Of a stretch of 64,000 nt of DNA, positions 1 through 8,466 are shown in pieces (the first letter of the stretch is position 1; every line of letters starts with the position of its first letter). Made by a program: the position numbers and the translations under genes. The notes below the pieces were generated by a model. The model searched no databases. It was not told the DNA's origin and was given only the letters and a program-made list of their open reading frames with translations. Origin of the DNA: CALJTV01 sp036821185 (GTDB lineage Bacteria > Chloroflexota > Dehalococcoidia > GIF9 > UBA5629); the NCBI GenBank assembly GCA_036821185.1, contig DAISKD010000001.1, positions 124,001 through 188,000 on the forward strand. The letters are read 5' to 3'.

Positions 1-899
1 ACGAGACTATGTCCTGCTTCAGCCGATAAGTGCGAAGCTATAATGTAGTCCTTTACCCCTGGGGATAGGGCTGTGGCTATTACCGCTGCAACGCTGGAAA
101 TAAAACCATCGATGATAACCGGGATTCTATAAGCGGCGCTGGCCAATATGACACCGGCAAGCCCACCGATCTCAAAGCCGCCCACTTTGGCGAGTACATC
201 TATAGGATCTTTAGAGTCAGGTCTGTTTACCTTCAGTGCCCTTTCTATGACCTGCACCTTGTGGGCAAATTGTTTATCGCCGATGCCAGTTCCTCTGCCA
301 GTCACTTTTTTCACAGGTTTCCCGCTCATGGCCGCGAAAATAGCACTGCTGGCAGTGGTATTGCCGATACCCATATCTCCTGTGGCAATTATGTCAAGTC
401 CCTTGCCTATTTCTGCTTCTACTGTCTGGATACCTGCTTCGATGCTGTCTATAGCTTGGCTACGGCTCATGGCTGGTTGTCTGGCCATGTTTTTGGTGCC
501 AAAGTCTATCATCTTGCATACTAATCCAGGCAGGGGTGGGAAGCCGCCCTTTACACCCATATCGACAACAACGACGCGGGCACCTACATGTGCTGCCAGT
601 ACATTAATAGCAGCACCACCCTTAAGGAAATTAATGACCATCTGTCTGGTCACCTCTTGAGGGTATAGGCTGACCCCTTCTTCTACTACGCCATGGTCGG
701 CAGCCATAACAACTACTGCTTTATGTTTGATTTCAGGAATTGGGTCGCGTTTTATTCCGGCGATCTGTATCGAAAGTTCTTCCAGTCTGCCTAGACTGCC
801 CAATGGCTTGGTTAACATGCTTTGGCGCTGCCGGGCAACAGACATCGCCATGGTATCTAATGGCTTTATCTCTTTAATAATCCTCTCCAAGTTACCCAT
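1..899 (-). CDS. cobT: Nicotinate-nucleotide:dimethylbenzimidazole phosphoribosyltransferase, 3' end outside window
   Basis: CobT transfers phosphoribose from nicotinate mononucleotide to a lower-ligand base, giving the alpha-ribazole phosphate used to finish or remodel cobamides. About 299 residues are visible; the family is about 350 long, so the C-terminus, including the region of the catalytic Glu (Glu317 in the Salmonella enzyme), lies past the left edge. Family motifs seen: MAADHGV near residues 65-71 and GDMGIGNTT near 174-182. The ATG at 899 is preceded by AGGAGG at good spacing. It is the last visible gene of a minus-strand corrinoid operon and follows cobO by 17 bases, so both are probably on one transcript under the riboswitch near 5.5 kb. 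Confidence 0.95.
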   Translation of the reverse strand, partial: MGNLERIIKEIKPLDTMAMSVARQRQSMLTKPLGSLGRLEELSIQIAGIKRDPIPEIKHKAVVVMAADHGVVEEGVSLYPQEVTRQMVINFLKGGAAINVLAAHVGARVVVVDMGVKGGFPPLPGLVCKMIDFGTKNMARQPAMSRSQAIDSIEAGIQTVEAEIGKGLDIIATGDMGIGNTTASSAIFAAMSGKPVKKVTGRGTGIGDKQFAHKVQVIERALKVNRPDSKDPIDVLAKVGGFEIGGLAGVILASAAYRIPVIIDGFISSVAAVIATALSPGVKDYIIASHLSAEAGHSL

Positions 900-916
900 T
901 GTTGCCTCCTGTGAGA

Positions 917-1441
917 TTAGTAGTCTATACCCCGCCTAGCGCTAAACTCTTCAGTGAAAGGATGTTTGATCATAAGCATTTCGGTTACCAAGTCAGCCCG
1001 CTGCACAACTTCTGGTGGCGCCCTTCTCCCTGTCATCACCAATTCCACGGTGCCTGGTTTCTCTTCCATCAATTCCAAAACTTGGTTGACAGTTATATAG
1101 CCTTGGTCTAGAGCCACAAAAATTTCGTCCAGTACCACAAGGTCATACTTCCCACCCAAGACCTCTTGTCTAGCTAACGATAAGGTTTCCTGCACCTCCT
1201 GCCTCAGCTGTTCCCTTGGCCTGGTCCACAAATCGCCAGTGCCTATTTGGATTATGTCAAAGGGATGATACTTCGCGACAAATAGATGTTCGCCGCACTG
1301 TTGGCCCTTGAGGAACTGGATGAATAGCACTTTCATGCCATGTCCCACAGCTCTCAGCGCTAGGCCAAGCGCTGCCGTTGTCTTGCCTTTGCCGTCTCCC
1401 GTATACACGTGCACAAGCCCTCTGGAATTTTTTTCTATCAT
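917..1441 (-). CDS. cobO: Cob(I)alamin adenosyltransferase (CobO/BtuR family)
   Basis: This enzyme transfers the 5'-deoxyadenosyl group of ATP to the cobalt of corrinoids, making adenosylcobalamin or its precursors. The 174-residue protein has the P-loop GDGKGKTT at residues 15-22 and the family's LDEIFVALD stretch about two thirds along. A TTG 18 bases upstream stays in frame, but it lies inside the ribosome binding site GGAGG; the ATG at 1441 is correctly spaced from that site and gives the usual N-terminus before the P-loop, so it is chosen. It sits between cobD and cobT in the corrinoid operon. Confidence 0.94.
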   Translation of the reverse strand: MIEKNSRGLVHVYTGDGKGKTTAALGLALRAVGHGMKVLFIQFLKGQQCGEHLFVAKYHPFDIIQIGTGDLWTRPREQLRQEVQETLSLARQEVLGGKYDLVVLDEIFVALDQGYITVNQVLELMEEKPGTVELVMTGRRAPPEVVQRADLVTEMLMIKHPFTEEFSARRGIDY

Positions 1442-1468
1442 CTGTCTGCTTACCTCCAAAAATTTGTT

Positions 1469-2584
1469 TCAGATGTTGTTATTCTGTCGTTCGGTCATTA
1501 TCTTTCTTACTGCAGTGATAAATCTAATACACTCAGGCATTGTACGTGGTGCTATACGTATATATTCCGATAGGCCAAAAGAGCTACAATCGCGGACCAA
1601 AAACCCTTTCTTCAACAGAGCCCGATGAAAATCCCTTGCACTACCTACTTTTACTAGGAAAAAGTTTGCCTGTGATGGTATTGTAGCTAACCCCATAGTG
1701 CTCAATTCAGACATTAGGAAACTTTTTGCTTGGTTAATTTTTGCTTTGCAATCCTCCAAATAGTTCTTCGAATCCAAGGCGGCAATGCCAGCTAAATGTG
1801 CTGCTATATTTACATTCCATGGTGGACAAGCCAGTTTTAGAAGCTTAATGATTTTGGCCGTAGCTACAGCATAGCCCAGGCGCAAGCCAGCCAGCGCATA
1901 CTCTTTGGTCATTGACCTTATGACTACAATATTATCGTGATTCATTAAGCCTAGAGAAGAGAAACTATCCTCGGATTCGGTAAAGGCAATGTAGGCCTCG
2001 TCAATGATGAAGAGACAATCAGGGGCGGATAGTAGAGCCTTTTCGATATCATCCCGGGACAGGCACTGCCCTGTGGGATTGTTAGGATTACACAGAAACA
2101 CCCCCTTGGGCTTAAATTTCTTAATGCAAGACAAGAGGTCCGCAATATCCAACCGAAAGTGATTCTCTTCCTTAAGTATCGGCTGTCTGATAGTTTTAGC
2201 ACCCATTATTCGACAAGCTATTTCGTATTCACCATAGGTAGGCTGGGGAATTAAGACCCGATCCCCGCGGTCAAAATATGCCATCGTCACCAGCCTAATT
2301 AACTCCGTCGATCCACTGCCTACAAGCAAATTCTCGGACTTAACTCCTAGTATCTCTCCAAGGCGATTCCTTAGCTCTTTGACCTCCGGATCGGGATAAC
2401 TATCGATCGGTACAGACTTGAGAGCGAGTACCACACTTTGTGGTGGACCGTAGGGGTTGTGACTAACGCTGAAGTCTAAGATATCTTCTGGCGAGATCCC
2501 TAGTCCGTCTAGATGGGCATAGTACTTCCCGCCATGGATTGCTTTAGGAAGTTTACAGATGTTTCGTCTAGGCCGCAGTGGCAA
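1469..2584 (-). CDS. cobD: Threonine-phosphate decarboxylase-like PLP enzyme (CobD, HisC fold)
   Basis: This is a class I/II PLP-dependent aminotransferase-fold protein of 371 residues. It has NPNNPTG (about 166-172), DEAY (about 195-198) and the PLP-lysine motif SMTKEYALAGLRLGY (Lys about 227). The N-terminal HGG...DILDFS stretch is typical of the CobD group, which decarboxylates L-threonine phosphate to make the aminopropanol phosphate linker of cobamides. Its place directly after cbiB favours this over histidinol-phosphate aminotransferase. The start is a TTG overlapping the cbiB end by 17 bases; no good ribosome binding site is seen, so translational coupling is likely and the exact start is uncertain. 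Confidence 0.88.
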   Translation of the reverse strand: MPLRPRRNICKLPKAIHGGKYYAHLDGLGISPEDILDFSVSHNPYGPPQSVVLALKSVPIDSYPDPEVKELRNRLGEILGVKSENLLVGSGSTELIRLVTMAYFDRGDRVLIPQPTYGEYEIACRIMGAKTIRQPILKEENHFRLDIADLLSCIKKFKPKGVFLCNPNNPTGQCLSRDDIEKALLSAPDCLFIIDEAYIAFTESEDSFSSLGLMNHDNIVVIRSMTKEYALAGLRLGYAVATAKIIKLLKLACPPWNVNIAAHLAGIAALDSKNYLEDCKAKINQAKSFLMSELSTMGLATIPSQANFFLVKVGSARDFHRALLKKGFLVRDCSSFGLSEYIRIAPRTMPECIRFITAVRKIMTERQNNNI

Positions 2585-3503
2585 CCCATGCCCCCTTGAC
2601 TACGATGATCAGCAGAACCCAAATAGCAGCTGTCACCGCAGCTATTTTCTGAGAGACGACTATAGCATCCGGAGTCAATTGACGGCGACTATCACCCAAT
2701 CTATACGATTGTTGTTTCTCGAGCTGAACCTGGAGCGCACCAGCAACAGCACTCATTGTCCATCCGGAATTGGGACTCTCGGTTTTGGAATGATCGCGTA
2801 GCATAATGTGCCAAGCTTCGGCAGCACTACTTCGACACAAATAAGCCGCTAATACTATCGTCAACCCGGTTAGCCGCGCCGGTATGTAGTTGGCAACATC
2901 ATCCATTCGAGCCGCTATCTTGCCCAAATATTCCCATCTACCATGGTAGCCTATCATAGCATCGAAGGTATTAACCACCCTGTACGCTACAGCGCCAGGA
3001 ACTCCAAATAATAGAAAATAGAAAAGCGGTGCGGTAAAACTGTCGCACATATTTTCTGCGGCTGATTCTACAGTGGCCGAGATTATCGACTCTTTATCCA
3101 GGTTTGTGGTATCACGGCTGACCAAAGACTGCAACTTTTGTCGTGCTTGAGTAATATCTTCTCCGATTAGTAATTTCCGCACCTCTTCGGTCGCTCGGAT
3201 CAATCCACGCCAAGAGAAACTAAACTTGAGCATAAGGCTAGCCACAAGTATGTAGGCTAACCGTGATAAGCTCGTAAATTGTACAAGCAAGAAGTAGCAC
3301 AGAACACCTGACAGCGCCACAGTGGCGACCACCATCGCGCCGCCATAGATGAGCTGGCGCCATTTACCTTGCTTTGGCGCCAGCCCTACCTCTACAGTGA
3401 TAAGTTTGCCTAGCCAGGCTACTGGATGATATCGGTTGGATGGCTCGCCAAAAATGATGTCCAGTAATACAGCGATAGTCAATATTAGCGAAAAATCAAC
3501 CAT
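2568..3503 (-). CDS. cbiB: Adenosylcobinamide-phosphate synthase
   Basis: CbiB (also called CobD in the Pseudomonas nomenclature) is an integral membrane protein that attaches aminopropanol or its phosphate to adenosylcobyrate. The 311-residue protein starts with a hydrophobic segment followed by DIIFGEPSNRYHPVAWLG, a hallmark of the family. It also carries RDTTNLDKESIISATVESAAENMCDS and several hydrophobic spans. The ATG at 3503 lies 3 bases after the btuD stop. The gene overlaps the start of the decarboxylase that makes its probable substrate, which supports both assignments. Confidence 0.95.
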   Translation of the reverse strand: MVDFSLILTIAVLLDIIFGEPSNRYHPVAWLGKLITVEVGLAPKQGKWRQLIYGGAMVVATVALSGVLCYFLLVQFTSLSRLAYILVASLMLKFSFSWRGLIRATEEVRKLLIGEDITQARQKLQSLVSRDTTNLDKESIISATVESAAENMCDSFTAPLFYFLLFGVPGAVAYRVVNTFDAMIGYHGRWEYLGKIAARMDDVANYIPARLTGLTIVLAAYLCRSSAAEAWHIMLRDHSKTESPNSGWTMSAVAGALQVQLEKQQSYRLGDSRRQLTPDAIVVSQKIAAVTAAIWVLLIIVVKGAWVATAA

Positions 3504-3505
3504 TT

Positions 3506-4318
3506 CTAAAAGCGATGCTTTTTTACTGCAGCCTCTTGCCCTTCTGAAAAAATCAGAGTTACCGGTAAGTTATTGGATGGGTGAGAATATACATATACGT
3601 TAGCACCATAAACCTGTCTGATATTTTCAGGAGTGATTACATCCTGCGGCATTCCTTCACAGAACACTTTTCCATTACTTAGCATTATCAGACGGCTGCA
3701 ATACTGGGCTGCTATATTCAAGTCGTGAACCGCCATTACAGCTATCAAGAGCTCCTCGTGGCACAGTTGGCGGATCAAGTTCAAAATCTCTATCTGATGG
3801 TTAATATCGAGGTGTGCTATAGGCTCGTCTAGAAGCAGAACCTTTGGTTGCTGTGCTAGGGCCCTGGCAATGACCAGCCTTTGTCGCTCACCACCGGATA
3901 AATCTGCGACGCGGCGGTTAGCCAGTTCGAGCGTATGGGTGCTCGCCATAGCTTTTCTGACTATTTCCATGTCTTTCTCCCCTTCATACCGGAAAAGTCC
4001 GAGGTATGGTGTCCTGCCCATCATTACCACTTCCTGAGCAGTAAAAAGCTCTGGCAAGGACGGATTTTGGGGTACTACCGCAATCATCTGGGCCAAATCC
4101 AGCCGATGGAATTTTGATACATCCTTGCCATTGAGGATAATTTTCCCTGAGGCGGTGTGGATCGTCCGGCTAATCCCTCTGATCAGCGTTGACTTTCCGG
4201 ATCCATTCGGCCCTATTATGCCCAGCATCTCCCCCTGTACGGCCTCAAAACTAACATCCTGTACCACAGGATGACGGCCATAACCAAGGCTTACTTTATG
4301 TAAACTAAGGCTCATCAT
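3506..4318 (-). CDS. btuD: Corrinoid ABC transporter ATP-binding protein (BtuD/FecE type)
   Basis: This is the ATPase subunit of a FecCD-type importer on the inner face of the membrane. The 270-residue protein has Walker A GPNGSGKST (about 36-44), signature LSGGERQR, Walker B VLLLDEP and the switch His in AVHDLNIAA. It starts with ATGATG directly after the btuC stop. Iron-siderophore ATPases look alike; the cobalamin assignment rests on the upstream cobalamin riboswitch and the downstream cobamide genes. The matching binding protein is not in this operon but about 27 kb away (btuF, 31785). Confidence 0.92.
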   Translation of the reverse strand: MMSLSLHKVSLGYGRHPVVQDVSFEAVQGEMLGIIGPNGSGKSTLIRGISRTIHTASGKIILNGKDVSKFHRLDLAQMIAVVPQNPSLPELFTAQEVVMMGRTPYLGLFRYEGEKDMEIVRKAMASTHTLELANRRVADLSGGERQRLVIARALAQQPKVLLLDEPIAHLDINHQIEILNLIRQLCHEELLIAVMAVHDLNIAAQYCSRLIMLSNGKVFCEGMPQDVITPENIRQVYGANVYVYSHPSNNLPVTLIFSEGQEAAVKKHRF

Positions 4319-4320
4319 TT

Positions 4321-5400
4321 CTAAAATATCATCCTCTTCTTTTGGCGCAGCAGGTAAAGGAAAAACGGTGCGCCCAAGAAGGCAGTGATCACCCCAATCG
4401 GTATCTCAGTGGGTGATAAAAGACTTCGGGCAGCGGTATCGGCTAGGATTAGCAAGGCTGCTCCGGCAAAAGTAGCCAGTGGTAACAGGAAACGATGGTC
4501 AGGGCCCCAGATAATTCGGACAGCATGTGGCACTACAATGCCTACAAAGCCGATGACGCCGCAAAAACAGACTGCTGCCGCAGTTATGAGCGTAGCCGCT
4601 GCCAGGAGGTACAGCTTTACTTTCTCCACATCAACCCCGAGTTGCTGTGCTTGCTCCTCATCGAGCTGCATAACATTCAGCGGACGTGCAAAAAGCCAGA
4701 TGGCTATGATGCCAGCGACAACGTAAGGCGCAATTACAGTCACCTGCCACCAAGCTGCCAAGCTGAATGTGCCCAGAAGCCACGAAAGCACGCCATGCAA
4801 CTTCTCCCCTGAAGCAAACATTAAGTACGAGGTAATGGCAGCAAACAGGGCACCAATAGCTACACCGGCCAAAACCAGGGTGGTCAAAGGTAGGGTTTTA
4901 CCGACTTTAGCCACAGAGTAGACAATTGCCACTGCGCTAAGAGCACCGATAAAGGCAAAAATAGGAACGCTCATATTTTGCCATGGCGTTGGTAGTAGAA
5001 AGCCAGCTACTGCTCCTAAAGCCGCACCCTGGGCCACCCCGATAAGGTAAGGATCCGCAAGTGGATTCCGGAATAATCCTTGATAAGTTGCACCAGCCAC
5101 AGCAAGAGCAGCACCAGTAAGCCCCGCCATCACCACCCTCGGTAGGCGAATGTCAACAACTATTGTTTCCAGACTTTCAGTCCATGTTGGGCTCAAATGA
5201 ATAAAGGGCAACCTGTCCAGCAATATGGAACAGACTGTACTGAGAGGGATAGAAGTGCTACCTACTGCTGCCGTGGCCACTATCGTCACTATCAGCAATG
5301 CTGCCACGATTGCTATTGCCAGTAAATGCCCTTGCCATTGTTTTTTGATAGACGTGGCAGAGGCTAAAGTAAATATGGTTTTTGAATTTTCTAGTTTCAT
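4321..5400 (-). CDS. btuC: Corrinoid ABC transporter permease (BtuC/FecCD family)
   Basis: This polytopic permease has about nine to ten hydrophobic spans, the FecCD motifs PRVVMAGLTGAALAVAGATYQGLFRNPLADP and GVIGFVGIVVPHAVR, and LPLATFAGAALLILADTAAR near the end. An in-frame GTG at 5466 would add 22 residues, but they would be encoded by a strong intrinsic terminator hairpin (5426-5463). The ATG at 5400 gives MKLENSKTIF and a normal permease length of 359, so it is chosen. Its ribosome binding site is weak. It is the first gene of the corrinoid operon. Confidence 0.93.
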   Translation of the reverse strand: MKLENSKTIFTLASATSIKKQWQGHLLAIAIVAALLIVTIVATAAVGSTSIPLSTVCSILLDRLPFIHLSPTWTESLETIVVDIRLPRVVMAGLTGAALAVAGATYQGLFRNPLADPYLIGVAQGAALGAVAGFLLPTPWQNMSVPIFAFIGALSAVAIVYSVAKVGKTLPLTTLVLAGVAIGALFAAITSYLMFASGEKLHGVLSWLLGTFSLAAWWQVTVIAPYVVAGIIAIWLFARPLNVMQLDEEQAQQLGVDVEKVKLYLLAAATLITAAAVCFCGVIGFVGIVVPHAVRIIWGPDHRFLLPLATFAGAALLILADTAARSLLSPTEIPIGVITAFLGAPFFLYLLRQKKRMIF

Positions 5401-5425
5401 TACCAGATCATTAGTCTGCTTGCGA

Positions 5426-5463
5426 TCAAAAAATTCCCCCTGCTCCAAAAGCAAGGGGAATTT
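5426..5463 (-). terminator. Riboswitch-linked intrinsic terminator before btuC
   Basis: On the minus strand, arms at 5463-5450 and 5444-5431 form a 14-bp stem with one G.U pair around a 5-base loop, and six T residues run through the end of the stem. An AAGGGG stretch just upstream (about 5490-5495) can pair with the CCCCTT of the first arm, which would be the antiterminator. This placement between aptamer and btuC fits cobalamin-triggered premature termination. Confidence 0.85.
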
Positions 5464-5480
5464 CACTCAAACTAAAGCGA

Positions 5481-5640
5481 CAAATTCCACCCCCTTACTC
5501 CGCGGAGGCAGTTATACCCGGGGCAGGCGTTCTGGCTGTCACAGCAGGCGGGACTGCACCGGAATTTCACCGGTTTGCTATCCTTTTGAGCCCTTGGTCG
5601 CCCTTGGGCACCCCGTCACAAACCTCATTTATTCAGTTTG
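5481..5640 (-). promoter_or_regulatory. Cobalamin riboswitch (AdoCbl class) upstream of btuC
   Basis: On the minus strand the segment carries the conserved cobalamin-riboswitch elements in order: a CCGGTG-AAATT-CCGGTGC helix, the B12-box region GCAGTCCCGCCTGCTGTGA, then AGCCAGAACGCCTGCC. It shares its core with the two copies at 31.6 and 32.9 kb and, like the copy at 32.9 kb, is followed by CCTCCGCGGAG and a G-run. It sits between the promoter at 5646-5674 and the terminator before btuC, and should turn off uptake and salvage when cobalamin is ample. Confidence 0.93.
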
Positions 5641-5645
5641 AATAT

Positions 5646-5674
5646 AGCATAGTCCAAAAGCGATAAGAAATCAA
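5646..5674 (-). promoter_or_regulatory. Promoter for the corrinoid operon
   Basis: TTGATT (5674-5669) and TATGCT (5651-5646) are separated by 17 bases on the minus strand, just before the riboswitch. The -35 matches five and the -10 four of six consensus bases. It begins directly after the queA stop codon. Confidence 0.55.
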
Positions 5675-5675
5675 C

Positions 5676-6704
5676 CTAAAGGATCAACATAGCATCACCA
5701 AAACTATAAAAGCGGTAATGCTGGGTTATCGCTTCATTGTAAGCGCTTAGCAGGAAATCTCTGCTGGCAAAAGCGGCTGCTAGCATAAGCGTCGTGGACT
5801 TGGGAAGGTGAAAATTGGTCACCATGGCATCTATGATTTTGAAGCGATAGCCGGGCAGAATAAAAAGTCTTATCTGCCCGGCGTATGGTCTAACTTCGCC
5901 ATCATGTGTTGCTGCCTCGAGCAACCGTACTGTGCTTGTTCCTACAGCCACGACTCGTCTGCCCATATTCTTGGTCCGGTTGATCAACGATGCCACCTCC
6001 TCACTTAGTTCACCGTATTCAGTGTGGATGTGGTGTTGCTTAGGGTCTTCTGCACGGACTGGACGGAATGTGTCAAGCCCGATGTGGAGTGTTACGAAGG
6101 CGCTTTTGACCCCTTTGTTCTCGAGCGTATCTAGTAGTCTCGGCGTGAAGTGCAGTCCAGCTGTTGGCGCAGCGACGCTGCCGTTAACCTTGGCATACAC
6201 AGTTTGGTAGCGATTGAGATCAGTCAATGGAACGCGAATGTATGGTGGTAGAGGCACCCGCCCCAGCCTACTTAAGCAAGCGTCCTCGGGTAAACGGACT
6301 ATCTTGATACCACCTTCCTTATCCCCAACTACTTCCGCCATAACAGTGCCTTTTCCTTTATCTGAGGGGTCTTCCAAGATAACCTGGGTACCAGCTGACA
6401 ACTTTTTCCCGGGGCGGGCTAAGGCCTCCCACAGATTATCGTCCAGACGCCTTAGCAGAAGAAGTTCCACTTGGGTCACTGTTCCATGTTTCCATCCCCG
6501 CAGTCGTGCCGGGATAACGCGGCTATTGTTGAAAACAATAATATCACCTTTCTCAAGGTAGTCTACGATCTCAAAGAAGTGACGGTGTTCGATAGTATGG
6601 CTGTCTCTATGTAATACCATCAGGCGAGAATGGTCCCGCGGCTCTATAGGGACTTGAGCAATAAGCGTGTCGGGTAAGTTATAATCGAAATCGCTAATTT
6701 TCAT
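5676..6704 (-). CDS. queA: tRNA preQ1(34) S-adenosylmethionine ribosyltransferase-isomerase
   Basis: QueA moves the ribosyl part of S-adenosylmethionine to 7-aminomethyl-7-deazaguanine in tRNA, forming epoxyqueuosine. The 342-residue length is that of the family. Typical stretches seen are FNNSRVIPARL, AAPTAGLHFT, HIGLDTFRPV, TEYGELSEEVA and VVAVGTSTVRLLE, ending with YRFYSFGDAMLI. It starts at an ATG 12 bases after the small membrane protein gene, on the same strand. No other queuosine genes are in the window. Confidence 0.97.
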   Translation of the reverse strand: MKISDFDYNLPDTLIAQVPIEPRDHSRLMVLHRDSHTIEHRHFFEIVDYLEKGDIIVFNNSRVIPARLRGWKHGTVTQVELLLLRRLDDNLWEALARPGKKLSAGTQVILEDPSDKGKGTVMAEVVGDKEGGIKIVRLPEDACLSRLGRVPLPPYIRVPLTDLNRYQTVYAKVNGSVAAPTAGLHFTPRLLDTLENKGVKSAFVTLHIGLDTFRPVRAEDPKQHHIHTEYGELSEEVASLINRTKNMGRRVVAVGTSTVRLLEAATHDGEVRPYAGQIRLFILPGYRFKIIDAMVTNFHLPKSTTLMLAAAFASRDFLLSAYNEAITQHYRFYSFGDAMLIL

Positions 6705-6716
6705 TCAAGTGTATAC

Positions 6717-6941
6717 CTACCGGTTTGTCAGATAGAAGATCAGATTGACCACTACAGTCAAGAGCAGGCTTATCAGTAGAAAAGTTACCACAGGAAAATA
6801 GAAGGAAAACCCGTCTTTTTTGATTATTATGTCACCTGGGAGCTTGCCAAAGAAAGGAACATGCTGGGCAAGGATAATCAACAAACCTAGAAAGGCGATA
6901 GAGCCACCCAAGATAAGCAAGATTTTCCCTATATCTGTCAT
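6717..6941 (-). CDS. DUF2905 family small membrane protein
   Basis: This 74-residue protein has two hydrophobic spans separated by VPFFGKLPGDIIIKKDGFSFYFP, the recognisable core of the DUF2905 family. No function is established for the family. Its ATG overlaps the stop of the preceding CoA-binding protein gene by four bases (ATGA), so the two are probably translated together, and queA follows closely. Confidence 0.85.
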   Translation of the reverse strand: MTDIGKILLILGGSIAFLGLLIILAQHVPFFGKLPGDIIIKKDGFSFYFPVVTFLLISLLLTVVVNLIFYLTNR

Positions 6942-8389
6942 CTAGTTGTCAACCCCCGCTTAAAGCATGAATAAAATCTGAGATTAGCAACGGCTTTTGC
7001 TGCCCGTTCCATAGACGGAAACACCGGTATCGAAGCCTTGCTAAGTTTTTGCTCGATTTTCACCCTCTTATCTTCAGCCAGCCCTGGAGGCATAACCAAA
7101 ACCATCGGCTTGCTATATTGTGTCCGCAATTCCATGAACATGGAATTTATTTCCTCAATGATGACCTCAGGAAGGTATTTGTACAATATGCCGATGTCCT
7201 CCTGTATGATCACTAGGTCGACCGACCCATCCTGTACAACGGTCTCCAGCGCTTTCCTTATCATCATCGGGTTACCATTTGCCTGACTGACATCCACGGG
7301 ATTATGCAAAATACTGCCAACTCTGCCTAACAGTTGAGAAAGTTTCCGCTGTGTTTCCGGCGCGAGCGGCACTATATTAAGCCCATGCTCAGTACAGGCA
7401 TCGGCAGCCGTTACTGAAATGCCACCGCCACCATCAATTAGCCCACCGACGATGGCGATGCCTTTGCCGTCCCATTCTCTGAAGTGTTGAAAGATTAACA
7501 GTGAGTCAGCCATCTCATCCACATTGCGAACCTCAACGACACCGTACTGTTTAAACATTGCTGACCATATGGCTGGAGAGCTAGCTAAGGAGCCAGTATG
7601 GGATCTGGCTGCAGTAGCGCCTGCCTTGGTCCTGCCAGCTTTTAGTGCCACTACAGGCTTTGTGGCAGCTACGGTTTTTAGGGTCTCTGCTAACCGCCGC
7701 CCATCTCGCGTCCCCTCAATGTACATCCCGATAACAGATATCTTTGGGTCAATGCCCATATATTCCAGAAAATCGGCACCATCCAGGTCGATGCCGTTTC
7801 CAAAGCTTACTCCTTTGTTATAGTGTATTCCTCGGGCGAATCCAAGCTCCATCAGTTTCTCTCCGACTCCTCCGCTCTGGACAACGAACCCTACAGGGCC
7901 AGGCTCTCCGATCTTTCCCGCAGGTCCATATGGTACTCTAGCTTCTGCAGAGTATATTCCGATGCAATTTGGTCCTATGATGCGGAACCCACCAAATCGT
8001 GCTTTCTCTATAAGAATATTTTCTAACCTACTTGCTGCTATGTCTCCGAGTTCACCAAATCCAGCAGTAAAAAAATGGACAACTTTAACTTTCTTAGCCG
8101 CACAGTCATCAAGAAGACCAGGTACATTTTCTCTGGGTATGGTCACAACGACGTAATCGACAGGCTCTGGAATTTCTTTTATGCTGCGGAAAACTGTTAA
8201 ACCAGATATTTCACCCCCGCGAGGATTGACCGCAAATACCTTGCCGCGGAAACCGGCGTCGATAATCCCCTTGAGCCACATGGAACCTATCTTCAAGGGG
8301 TTATGCGATACACCAACAACTGCAATCGATTTTGGATAGAAGAGCGGTGTAAATTGCTGCTGCAGTTGTTCTGCGCGATTTTCCGACAT
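6938..8389 (-). CDS. CoA-binding protein, ADP-forming acyl-CoA synthetase alpha-subunit type
   Basis: The 483-residue protein has a Rossmann CoA-binding domain (KSIAVVGVSHNPLKIG, about 20-35), succinyl-CoA-ligase-like domains and the RSHTGSLASSPAIW segment, whose His corresponds to the phosphorylated residue of the family. ADP-forming acetyl/acyl-CoA synthetases couple acyl-CoA hydrolysis to ATP formation. A separate beta (ATP-grasp) subunit is needed and none is visible nearby. An in-frame start at 8458 would read through the fhs terminator, so the ATG at 8389 (MSENRAEQ) is preferred, although its ribosome binding site is weak. The substrate is unknown. Confidence 0.85.
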   Translation of the reverse strand: MSENRAEQLQQQFTPLFYPKSIAVVGVSHNPLKIGSMWLKGIIDAGFRGKVFAVNPRGGEISGLTVFRSIKEIPEPVDYVVVTIPRENVPGLLDDCAAKKVKVVHFFTAGFGELGDIAASRLENILIEKARFGGFRIIGPNCIGIYSAEARVPYGPAGKIGEPGPVGFVVQSGGVGEKLMELGFARGIHYNKGVSFGNGIDLDGADFLEYMGIDPKISVIGMYIEGTRDGRRLAETLKTVAATKPVVALKAGRTKAGATAARSHTGSLASSPAIWSAMFKQYGVVEVRNVDEMADSLLIFQHFREWDGKGIAIVGGLIDGGGGISVTAADACTEHGLNIVPLAPETQRKLSQLLGRVGSILHNPVDVSQANGNPMMIRKALETVVQDGSVDLVIIQEDIGILYKYLPEVIIEEINSMFMELRTQYSKPMVLVMPPGLAEDKRVKIEQKLSKASIPVFPSMERAAKAVANLRFYSCFKRGLTTR

Positions 8390-8405
8390 GTATCTGATTT
8401 TAGCT

Positions 8406-8444
8406 AAAAAAGGTGGGTGGCGCAAAAGCGCCACCCACCTTTTG
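8406..8444 (-). terminator. Intrinsic terminator downstream of fhs
   Basis: A perfect inverted repeat, AAAAGGTGGGTGGCGC against GCGCCACCCACCTTTT with a four-base loop, is followed on the minus strand by a run of six T. It lies 22 bases past the fhs stop and separates fhs from the CoA-binding protein gene. The symmetric A/T flanks could let it work in both directions. Confidence 0.9.
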
Positions 8445-8466
8445 CGGCACTGTAACAAAGATGAGT

